Below are positions 1 to 5,020 of a stretch of DNA of 5,020 bases, piece after piece. This DNA is from Prevotellaceae bacterium UBA3646 (GTDB lineage Bacteria > Bacteroidota > Bacteroidia > Bacteroidales > Bacteroidaceae), in NCBI GenBank assembly GCA_002373535.1, contig DFKL01000108.1:1-5020 (forward strand), given 5' to 3'. The position numbers and the translations under genes were made by a program. The notes beneath the pieces were generated by a model. That model was not told the origin of the DNA and ran no database searches. It saw only the letters and a list, made by a program, of their open reading frames with translations. How positions within the stretch are numbered: the first letter of the stretch is position 1; every line of letters starts with the position of its first letter.

Positions 1-118
1 GGTCCGTTGCCACCATGACCATCAGATCGTCATTGATATTGTACACGTCACGTACCTTGCCGTGATAAACGCCTACCTGCCCTGGCAGGCAAAAATCAGT
101 TCTTGTCAGAGCCTTCAT
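1..118 (-). CDS. purC: Phosphoribosylaminoimidazole-succinocarboxamide synthase (SAICAR synthetase), N-terminal fragment
   Basis: PurC is the cytosolic enzyme of de novo purine synthesis that joins CAIR and aspartate, using ATP, to make SAICAR. Only the first 39 codons are in the window; the gene continues beyond the left edge. Reading the minus strand from the ATG at 118-116 gives MKALTRTDF, then a G-K-V-R-D-V-Y stretch at residues 21-27 and a VMVATD stretch at 34-39. The Y-x-G-K-V-R-D-x-Y segment is the N-terminal, ATP-binding glycine-rich signature of SAICAR synthetases, and the rest closely matches the Bacteroides PurC N-terminus as I recall it. The start lies inside the last codons of phoH, in another frame, with a 23-bp overlap and no evident Shine-Dalgarno sequence, so it is probably co-transcribed and translationally coupled with phoH. 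The identification is firm despite the short length; nothing can be said about the catalytic C-terminal part. Confidence 0.92.
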   Translation of the reverse strand, partial: MKALTRTDFCLPGQVGVYHGKVRDVYNINDDLMVMVATD

Positions 119-1052
119 CTGTATCGTATTTTTTATATGCTTTCACAATCCGTGTCACAAGCCTGTGACGGACGATGTCCTTCTCGCTCATCTGAATGAA
201 TGATATCCCCTGGACATCGCGGAGGATGCCGCATGCTTCGCTGAGTCCGCTCCTGACTCCGCGCGGAAGGTCCACCTGGGTCATGTCGCCGGTGATAATC
301 ATCTTGGAATTCATTCCCATTCGCGTAAGGAACATCTTGATCTGTTGTGCGGTGGTATTCTGTGCCTCATCCAGAATGACGACGGCATCGTTCAGGGTGC
401 GTCCACGCATGAAGGCAAGAGGTGCTATCTGGATAATCTTCTGCTCCATCATCTCCTGTAGCTTCTGTACCGGAATCATGTCCTCGAGAGCATCATATAA
501 CGGCTGCAGATACGGGTCTATCTTGTCCTTCATGTCTCCTGGCAGGAAGCCTAACTTCTCGCCTGCCTCCACGGCTGGACGCGACAGGATTATCTTACGT
601 ACTTCCTTGTTCTTCAGGGCACGGACGGCGAGTGCAATACTCATGTAGGTCTTGCCGCTTCCGGCCGGCCCGGTAGCAAAGATCATGTCGTTCTCACGGA
701 AAGCCCTGACCAGCTGCTGCTGATTGCCGCTACGGGCTGCTATCGGCTTTCCAGTAACGCTGTATACTATGACGCCTTCCACCCCGTCCTGACGTACCTT
801 TTCTCCATGCAGGATATGAAGAACGTCCTCCTCTGTAAGGCTGTTGTACTTGTGACAATGGGCCTCCAGCTTCTGTATGTTCTCTTCAAAGGCACACATT
901 TCCAGCTCGTCGCCCATGACGTGCAGGACATTGCCACGTGCCACTATCCGCAATTTCGGGTAAAGCGCCTTAACCAAATGAATGTTGGCATTGCCTACTC
1001 CATAGAACACGAGCGGGTCGGCATCCTCCAACACTATGTGCTTTTCTATCAT
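96..1052 (-). CDS. phoH: PhoH-like P-loop ATPase (PhoH family protein)
   Basis: This is a cytosolic PhoH-family ATPase (ybeZ/PhoL type). The family is a helicase-like P-loop ATPase group associated with RNA metabolism and ribosome maturation; the exact substrate is not settled. With the start chosen here the protein has 318 residues, a normal family length. An N-terminal KH-like region (about 1-90, with RIVARGNV near 35-42) precedes the ATPase domain. Walker A is GPAGSGKT at 128-135, the SRPAVEAGEKLGFLPGD family block is near 157-173, Walker B VVILDEAQN is at 224-232, and the ITGDMTQVDLP sensor-type motif is at 253-263. A C-terminal arginine-containing segment DIVRHRLV lies at 292-299. The frame is open upstream to 1103, but that extension would cross the likely -7 promoter element, and relatives as I recall them begin with MIEK, so the ATG at 1052 is preferred. 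It is the first gene of a minus-strand unit with purC. The symbol follows family usage. Confidence 0.93.
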   Translation of the reverse strand: MIEKHIVLEDADPLVFYGVGNANIHLVKALYPKLRIVARGNVLHVMGDELEMCAFEENIQKLEAHCHKYNSLTEEDVLHILHGEKVRQDGVEGVIVYSVTGKPIAARSGNQQQLVRAFRENDMIFATGPAGSGKTYMSIALAVRALKNKEVRKIILSRPAVEAGEKLGFLPGDMKDKIDPYLQPLYDALEDMIPVQKLQEMMEQKIIQIAPLAFMRGRTLNDAVVILDEAQNTTAQQIKMFLTRMGMNSKMIITGDMTQVDLPRGVRSGLSEACGILRDVQGISFIQMSEKDIVRHRLVTRIVKAYKKYDTDEGSDKN

Positions 1053-1062
1053 TTTATCCCGG

Positions 1063-1074
1063 TTTGTGCACAAA
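1063..1074. repeat. 12-bp perfect palindrome overlapping the phoH -7 element
   Basis: TTTGTGCACAAA is identical to its reverse complement. It starts in the -7 box of the phoH promoter (minus strand) and covers the expected transcription start. It could be an operator for a dimeric regulator. It could equally be chance, because TTTGTG is a common continuation of the -7 box in these bacteria. The sequence fact is certain; the role is not known. Confidence 0.4.
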
Positions 1075-1078
1075 GTTA
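1071..1078 (-). promoter_or_regulatory. Putative Bacteroidota -7 promoter element for phoH-purC
   Basis: On the minus strand TAACTTTG fits the Bacteroidota sigma-ABfr -7 pattern TAnnTTTG exactly and lies 18 nt before the phoH ATG. No good TTTG -33 box is seen at the usual 19-21 bp spacing, so only half of the promoter is supported. The element overlaps the perfect 12-bp palindrome TTTGTGCACAAA at 1063-1074. The transcript leader would be only about 10 nt. Promoter activity is inferred from pattern and position. Confidence 0.5.
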
Positions 1079-1086
1079 GGCAATAT

Positions 1087-1118
1087 TTTGGAAATTCGGT
1101 CATTTTACATTAACTTTG
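1087..1118 (+). promoter_or_regulatory. Putative Bacteroidota -33/-7 promoter for the DUF5715-aroE unit
   Basis: TTTG at 1087-1090, a 20-bp spacer and TAACTTTG at 1111-1118 match the Bacteroidota promoter consensus TTTG-N19-21-TAnnTTTG at every fixed base. The ATG at 1134 follows after 15 nt, so the leader would be very short. It is divergent from the phoH promoter, and the two -7 elements form a 10-bp inverted repeat (1069-1078 and 1111-1120). Transcription from here is inferred. Confidence 0.72.
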
Positions 1119-1133
1119 TGTCGTAAATGTGCT

Positions 1134-1913
1134 ATGAGACGGTTAAAGAAAAATATTTATATAGGTCTGTTTTGTGCCACGGTCGGCGTCTTGCTTATCA
1201 TAAAGGCGGCAAGAGGACCTGCGGGGATGAATGAAAGGGGACCGGCCGTGACGGAAGACTCCGTACAGGCAAAGAGTCATTCCATGTCACTGGACAATAA
1301 TGCCGCAAAAGCAGTGAAGTCCAGACGCAGCACGGACAGCATCCCCCACCCTATCTATTCGGTCCCCTCGTACGATGAGTGTTTCCCTGACCTGCAGGAC
1401 GTACAGATAGCCAGTGCGCAGAGACTGGGCGTATCGCCTGTACGTGACAGGAAAGAGGCTGAGAACCGCAAGAAGGAACTGGTATATGTCGGGATGAATC
1501 CCTATTATGTAATCGACAAGGGCATGAGCAGCAGCATTCCTTATCTGATACCACGTGCCGCAGTCCTGCTGAACGACATTGCGCACAACTTCGTCGACAG
1601 CCTCTACGTAAAGGGCATTCCCCTGCACAAGGTGATCGTAACCAGCGTGCTTCGCACGGAACACGACGTCGCAAACCTGAGGAAGAAGAACCCCAATGCC
1701 AGTGAGCAGTCGTGTCATCGCCATGGTACGACGTTTGACATCTGCTACAACCGATACCACACGGTTGCACTGCCCGGGGAGACACGTCGTGAAGTGAGGA
1801 ACGACACCTTGAAATGGATCTTGAGCGAGGTCCTTCGCGACCAGCGGGACATGGGACGATGCCACATCAAGCATGAGGTTAAACAAAGCTGCTTCCACAT
1901 TACGGTGAAGTAA
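1134..1913 (+). CDS. Membrane-anchored DUF5715-type protein with an M15-peptidase-like putative zinc site
   Basis: The 259-residue protein has no confirmed function. A basic start (MRRLKK) and one hydrophobic segment at about 7-26 look like an uncleaved signal anchor, placing the rest in the periplasm; the cysteine in that segment is not in a proper lipobox. A polar, low-complexity linker (about 27-75) leads to a C-terminal domain. I recall this pattern (TSVLRT at 170-175, then S-x-H-x-x-G-T-T-F-D-I at 193-203, and a terminal F-H-I-T-V) as the Bacteroidota family DUF5715, though I could not check it. His195 and Asp202 have the SxHxxGxxxD spacing of M15 D,D-peptidases, and His255 in the last beta-strand could be the third zinc ligand. 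The VanX-type Glu three residues before that His is a Ser here; Glu248 is nearby. A cell-wall peptidase or a non-catalytic relative is therefore possible. An in-frame TTG at 1116 lies inside the -7 box, so the start is the ATG at 1134. aroE follows after 22 bp. Confidence 0.8.
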   Translation: MRRLKKNIYIGLFCATVGVLLIIKAARGPAGMNERGPAVTEDSVQAKSHSMSLDNNAAKAVKSRRSTDSIPHPIYSVPSYDECFPDLQDVQIASAQRLGVSPVRDRKEAENRKKELVYVGMNPYYVIDKGMSSSIPYLIPRAAVLLNDIAHNFVDSLYVKGIPLHKVIVTSVLRTEHDVANLRKKNPNASEQSCHRHGTTFDICYNRYHTVALPGETRREVRNDTLKWILSEVLRDQRDMGRCHIKHEVKQSCFHITVK

Positions 1914-1935
1914 CCGGTGAACAATTGCCGACGAC

Positions 1936-2703
1936 ATGCGTAAATTCGGACTTATCGGATATCCGTTGGGGCATTCGTTCTCGAAGAGATTCTTCAACGA
2001 AAGATTCTTTCCGGAGAACGGGATTGATGCCGAGTATCTGAATTTTGAAATTCCGCATCCCGAAATGTTGTTGGACATCGTCCGCGACAACCCCGACCTG
2101 CAAGGCCTGAACTGTACAATTCCATACAAGCGGGCCATCATTCCGCTGCTGGACGAGCTGAGCAAGGATGCGCTTGAGGCCGGTGCGGTAAATGTCATTG
2201 GCATCGAGCGTGTCCCGTCAGGAAAGACGATGGATGGCCGTGGATTCAGGCTAAAGGGATTCAACAGCGACATAATCGGTTTCAGGGACAGCATAGTGCC
2301 ATTGCTCAGGCCACATCACAGGAATGCCCTGATACTGGGAACCGGAGGAGCATCCAAAGCCGTATGCATAGTCCTGAGCAGGCTGGGGATCGAGTGGACT
2401 TACGTCAGCCGCACTGCCAAGAGGAACCAACTGACATACGGCGACCTGACTCCGGAACTAATGTACAAACACAGCATCGTGGTAAACTGTTCGCCTGTAG
2501 GAATGTATCCAAACGTAGACGACTGCCCGGACATTCCATACGACGCAATATCTGACAAGCACCTTCTGTATGACCTGGTATATAATCCTACGGAAACAAC
2601 ATTCATGAAGCGTGGAGCGGCTATGGGTGCCGTAGTGAAAAACGGTCTTGAGATGCTGGAACTACAGGCCATGGCGGCCTGGGAATTCTGGAATTTAAGT
2701 TAA
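1936..2703 (+). CDS. aroE: Shikimate dehydrogenase (NADP+)
   Basis: AroE reduces 3-dehydroshikimate to shikimate in the cytosol, on the route to chorismate and the aromatic amino acids. The 255-residue protein is slightly shorter than the usual 270 or so. The substrate domain shows GYPLGHSFSK at 8-17, with the two substrate-contacting serines (14 and 16), NCTIPYK at 59-65 with the catalytic Lys65, N86, and F-N-S-D at 109-112 with the catalytic Asp112. The nucleotide-binding loop GTGGASKA is at 135-142. S-R-T at 158-160 stands where NADP-dependent enzymes have N-R-T, and Arg159 would contact the 2'-phosphate. NPTET is at 217-221, and Gln244 lies in the closing GLEMLELQA helix. All expected active-site residues are present, so it should be functional. 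It follows the DUF5715-type gene by 22 bp without its own promoter signature and is probably co-transcribed with it. Its stop codon lies in the loop and stem of a small hairpin. Confidence 0.95.
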   Translation: MRKFGLIGYPLGHSFSKRFFNERFFPENGIDAEYLNFEIPHPEMLLDIVRDNPDLQGLNCTIPYKRAIIPLLDELSKDALEAGAVNVIGIERVPSGKTMDGRGFRLKGFNSDIIGFRDSIVPLLRPHHRNALILGTGGASKAVCIVLSRLGIEWTYVSRTAKRNQLTYGDLTPELMYKHSIVVNCSPVGMYPNVDDCPDIPYDAISDKHLLYDLVYNPTETTFMKRGAAMGAVVKNGLEMLELQAMAAWEFWNLS

Positions 2704-2708
2704 ATTCC
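2690..2708 (+). terminator. Hairpin overlapping the aroE stop codon; possible weak terminator
   Basis: GGAATTTAA and TTAAATTCC form a perfect inverted repeat about a central G at 2699. As RNA this gives a 7-bp stem (2690-2696 with 2702-2708) and a 5-nt loop. The aroE TAA (2701-2703) lies within it. The downstream sequence CATAATATTTCG is AT-rich but has no real run of T, and the stem is AT-rich, so it would be a weak intrinsic terminator at best. An alternative pairing uses GGGAATT at 2681-2687 with AATTCCC at 2703-2709. Its position between aroE and the purM promoter suits a terminator. Confidence 0.35.
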
Positions 2709-2716
2709 CATAATAT

Positions 2717-2748
2717 TTCGAGTTTGTGGATTATTATTCATATCTTTG
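2717..2748 (+). promoter_or_regulatory. Putative Bacteroidota promoter for purM-prfA
   Basis: TATCTTTG at 2741-2748 matches the -7 consensus TAnnTTTG exactly. At the ideal 20-bp spacing upstream there is TTCG (2717-2720), one mismatch from the -33 TTTG; a perfect TTTG at 2723-2726 is too close (14 bp). The ATG of purM follows the -7 box after 29 nt. Just after the -7 box the sequence continues GTGCACGAA, very like the phoH promoter (GTGCACAAA). Confidence 0.65.
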
Positions 2749-2774
2749 TGCACGAATAATATGTACACACAAAG
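2744..2774 (+). repeat. Inverted repeat between the purM -7 element and start codon
   Basis: CTTTGTG at 2744-2750 and CACAAAG at 2768-2774 are exact inverted copies separated by 17 bp; the right arm ends 3 nt before the purM ATG. The left arm is partly the -7 box and probably lies upstream of the transcription start, so this is more likely a DNA-level operator or a chance repeat than an RNA hairpin. The repeat is certain; any role is speculative. Confidence 0.35.
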
Positions 2775-2777
2775 CTC

Positions 2778-3944
2778 ATGAGCAACCAACGTTACATGAT
2801 GCGTGGCGTATCCGCTGCCAAAGAGGATGTGCACAATGCAATCAAAAACATTGACAAAGGTATTTTCCCACAGGCTTTCTGTAAGATAATCCCGGATATC
2901 CTGGGTGGCGATCCTGAATACTGTAACATCATGCACGCCGACGGTGCGGGCACAAAGTCCTCGCTTGCATACATGTATTGGAAGGAGACCGGTGACCTGG
3001 AGGTATGGAGAGGCATTGCACAGGATGCATTGGTGATGAACACTGACGACCTGCTGTGCGTAGGCGCCGTGGACAACATTCTGGTATCGTCGACAATAGG
3101 CCGCAACAAGATGCTGATTCCCGGCGAGGTTATCTCTGCAATCATCAATGGTACTGACGAGCTTATGCAGGAGATGCGAGACATGGGCATCGGCATTTAC
3201 GGCACCGGCGGAGAGACGGCAGACGTTGGCGACCTGGTCCGCACCATAATCGTGGACAGCACGGTGACATGTCGCATGAAACGCCGTGACGTGATTGACA
3301 ATGCGAACATACGCCCGGGTGACGTGATCGTCGGGTTGTCAAGCACAGGACAGGCAACATACGAGAGGGGGTACAATGGCGGCATGGGCAGCAACGGACT
3401 GACATCTGCACGCCACGACGTATTCTCAAAATACCTGGCAGAAAGGTACCCGGAGAGTTATGACCACTCGGTACCGGAGGAACTGGTCTACAGCGGGACA
3501 AAGCGTATGGACGATATGATTGACGGCTGCCCGCTGACTGCAGGCAAACTGGTTCTCTCACCGACACGCACATACGCTCCGGTAATCAAGAAAGTCCTGG
3601 ATATCATGCGCTCACGAATTCACGGCATGGTACACTGTACAGGCGGGGCACAGACCAAGGTCCTGCATTTCATAGGCGACAACTGTCACGTGATAAAGGA
3701 CAACATGTTCCCCGTACCGCCGCTGTTCCGTACGATACAAGAGGAGAGCAATACCGACTGGGCAGAAATGTACAAGGTGTTCAACATGGGACACAGGATG
3801 GAGATATATGTTGCTCCGGAGGATGCCGAAAGGATTATCGAAACGAGCAGGTCCTTCAACATCGACGCACAGGTAGTAGGCCGGGTCGAGGAAGGAAGGA
3901 AGGGATTGACGATAAGAAGCGAATACGGAGAATTCAATTACTAA
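2778..3944 (+). CDS. purM: Phosphoribosylformylglycinamidine cyclo-ligase (AIR synthase), long Bacteroidota type
   Basis: PurM closes the imidazole ring of FGAM, using ATP, to give AIR, the fifth step of de novo purine synthesis in the cytosol. At 388 residues it is about 40 longer than the E. coli type (about 345) but equal to the Bacteroides version as I recall it. Visible PurM-superfamily motifs are HADGAGTK at 53-60 (canonical DGVGTK, ATP/metal region), DALVMNTDDLLCVGA at 83-97, GGETADVGD at 144-152, SNGLTSARHD at 205-214, SPTRTYAPVIKKV at 261-273, HGMVHCTGG at 282-290 and FNMGHRM at 335-341. The last differs from the FNMGIGM of classical PurM; I believe this is normal for the Bacteroidota branch. 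The ATG at 2778 is the first in frame after the promoter, with no Shine-Dalgarno sequence. prfA follows 18 bp after the TAA, implying a shared transcript. A less specific alternative is an AIR-synthase-related protein, but the context and motifs favour PurM. Confidence 0.93.
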   Translation: MSNQRYMMRGVSAAKEDVHNAIKNIDKGIFPQAFCKIIPDILGGDPEYCNIMHADGAGTKSSLAYMYWKETGDLEVWRGIAQDALVMNTDDLLCVGAVDNILVSSTIGRNKMLIPGEVISAIINGTDELMQEMRDMGIGIYGTGGETADVGDLVRTIIVDSTVTCRMKRRDVIDNANIRPGDVIVGLSSTGQATYERGYNGGMGSNGLTSARHDVFSKYLAERYPESYDHSVPEELVYSGTKRMDDMIDGCPLTAGKLVLSPTRTYAPVIKKVLDIMRSRIHGMVHCTGGAQTKVLHFIGDNCHVIKDNMFPVPPLFRTIQEESNTDWAEMYKVFNMGHRMEIYVAPEDAERIIETSRSFNIDAQVVGRVEEGRKGLTIRSEYGEFNY

Positions 3945-3962
3945 TTCCGAACAGACTGACAA

Positions 3963-5020
3963 ATGGATATATTAGACAAACTGGACGGTCTTGTCAGCAG
4001 GTTCGAAGAGGTCTCGACCTTGATTACCGACCCTGACGTGATAGCTGACCAGAAAAGATACGTAAAGCTGACCAAGGAATGGAAAGACCTTGGCAGGATT
4101 ATGGAAGCCCGCAAGGAATATATGGGATGCCTGCAGAACATAGAGGATGCCAAGGACATGATTGCCATGGAGGAGGACGCGGACATGAAGGCCATGCTAC
4201 GCGAGGAAATGACATCAAGCGAGCAGCGCATTCCAGAGCTTGAGGAGGAAATCAAACTCTTGCTGATTCCTGCCGATCCCGAGGACGACAAGAACATAGT
4301 CATGGAAATCCGCGGAGGAACAGGCGGAGACGAGGCTGCATTGTTTGCAGGTGACCTGTTCCGCATGTACAGCAAGTATTTTGAGTCCAAAGGGTGGAAA
4401 ATGACGGTTTCCAACTATAACGAGGGTGCATCCGGAGGGTACAAGGAAATTGTATGTACCGTAACAGGAGAGGGTGTATACGGTACGATGAAGTACGAGA
4501 GCGGCGTACATCGTGTACAACGTGTCCCGGCAACAGAGACGCAGGGGCGTGTACACACCAGTGCCGCGACGGTGGCTGTCCTACCCGAGGCCGAGGAGTT
4601 CGACGTAGAGATAAACGAGGGTGCCATAAAGTGGGACACCTTCCGTTCGTCCGGTGCCGGAGGACAGAATGTGAACAAGGTGGAGTCTGGCGTCCGTGCT
4701 AGATATGTCTGGAGGAATCCGTTCACCAACGAGGATGAGGAAATCCTGGTGGAGTGTACAGAGACCCGTGACCAGCCAAAGAACAAGGAGCGTGCCCTGG
4801 CCCGTCTGCGCACATTCATCTATGACAAGGAACACCAGAAATATCTGGACGACATCGCGAGCCGCCGCAAGACCATGGTTTCTACAGGTGACCGCTCGGC
4901 CAAGATACGTACATATAACTATCCACAGGGACGCATAACCGACCATCGTATCGGCTATACGATATACAATTTGCCTGCATTCATGGACGGTGACATCCAG
5001 GACTGCATCGACCACCTGAT
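3963..5020 (+). CDS. prfA: Peptide chain release factor 1 (RF1), C-terminus cut by the window edge
   Basis: RF1 recognises the stop codons UAA and UAG in the ribosomal A site and triggers hydrolysis of peptidyl-tRNA. The frame starts at the ATG at 3963 and is open to the right edge for 352 codons plus two bases; about 10-20 residues seem to be missing compared with related RF1s (about 360-370). The N-terminal helical domain 1 covers about 1-105. IRGGTGGDEAALFAGDLFRM (about 116-135) begins the core domain. The VHRVQRVPATETQGRVHTSA block contains the P-A-T tripeptide (189-191), the PxT signature that marks RF1 rather than RF2. SSGAGGQNVNK contains the catalytic GGQ at 233-235, whose Gln is normally methylated by PrmC. 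The TRDQPKNKERA segment and the closing SAKIRTYNYPQGRITDHR block are also typical. It is 18 bp downstream of purM without its own promoter. In Bacteroides, as I recall, pyrF follows this pair, but that lies outside the window. Confidence 0.96.
   Translation, partial: MDILDKLDGLVSRFEEVSTLITDPDVIADQKRYVKLTKEWKDLGRIMEARKEYMGCLQNIEDAKDMIAMEEDADMKAMLREEMTSSEQRIPELEEEIKLLLIPADPEDDKNIVMEIRGGTGGDEAALFAGDLFRMYSKYFESKGWKMTVSNYNEGASGGYKEIVCTVTGEGVYGTMKYESGVHRVQRVPATETQGRVHTSAATVAVLPEAEEFDVEINEGAIKWDTFRSSGAGGQNVNKVESGVRARYVWRNPFTNEDEEILVECTETRDQPKNKERALARLRTFIYDKEHQKYLDDIASRRKTMVSTGDRSAKIRTYNYPQGRITDHRIGYTIYNLPAFMDGDIQDCIDHL

Noticed and set aside
196..648. Plus-strand frame inside phoH
   Set aside because: It is antisense to the conserved PhoH ATPase core, with no motif and no promoter.
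1053..1103. N-terminal extension of PhoH by 17 residues (start at 1103)
   Set aside because: The extension would cross the predicted -7 box and transcription start, and relatives as recalled begin at the MIEK start (1052).
1287..2294. 335-codon open frame on the minus strand spanning the DUF5715-type gene and aroE
   Set aside because: It is antisense to two well-supported genes, crosses their junction, has a serine- and arginine-rich composition typical of antisense frames, and shows no recognisable motif or promoter.
3163..3573. Arginine- and cysteine-rich minus-strand frame inside purM
   Set aside because: Its composition is an artefact of reading purM codons backwards; there are no regular Cys pairs of a zinc protein and no start signal.
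4437..4560. Cluster of GTAC tetranucleotides within prfA
   Set aside because: It is explained by frequent GTA (Val) and TAC (Tyr) codons and by G-T-A-C joins in conserved RF1 residues; no spacing pattern or palindromic array emerges.
3941..4819. Overlapping minus-strand open frames within prfA (3941-4414, 4215-4556, 4415-4819)
   Set aside because: They are antisense to prfA, whose complete set of RF1 motifs is on the plus strand; the products are low-complexity and serine-rich or lack domains.
1..5020. CRISPR arrays, tRNA or rRNA genes, insertion sequences, attachment sites, toxin-antitoxin or defence genes
   Set aside because: No regularly spaced repeats, cloverleaf sequences, transposase motifs or flanking repeats were seen. 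Genes fill almost the whole window, and the longest non-coding gaps are about 80 bp.

Overview
The window is ordinary chromosomal DNA of a Bacteroidota bacterium, most likely of the order Bacteroidales (Prevotella/Bacteroides-like). Three things point there. The purC, phoH, purM and prfA products resemble the Bacteroidales versions as I remember them. The promoters have the Bacteroidota -7 pattern TAnnTTTG instead of sigma-70 boxes. No start codon is preceded by a clear Shine-Dalgarno sequence. The genus is an inference, because no database search was possible.

Layout. On the minus strand at the left, phoH (PhoH-like ATPase) is followed by the first 39 codons of purC, which overlap the phoH end by 23 bp and run off the left edge. 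A short intergenic region (about 1053-1133) carries two divergent promoters. To its right on the plus strand lies a two-gene unit. The first gene encodes a membrane-anchored protein that I place in the DUF5715 family, and the second is aroE (shikimate dehydrogenase). A small hairpin overlaps the aroE stop codon. A second promoter then drives purM (AIR synthase) and, 18 bp after it, prfA (peptide chain release factor 1), which is cut by the right edge.

How the genes relate. purC and purM act in de novo purine synthesis but sit in separate transcription units on opposite strands. aroE serves the shikimate pathway, prfA ends translation at UAA and UAG, and phoH is an ATPase probably linked to RNA metabolism. 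This is a housekeeping region, with no mobile element, CRISPR array, tRNA, rRNA or defence-like cassette.

The least understood element is the DUF5715-type protein. Its C-terminal part has the SxHxxGxxxD spacing and a terminal F-H-I-T-V strand that resemble the zinc site of M15 (VanX/VanY/MepA-type) peptidases, but it lacks the VanX-type Glu three residues before the last His. I saw no convincing new multi-gene system. The other observations concern promoter-overlapping palindromes and translational coupling.
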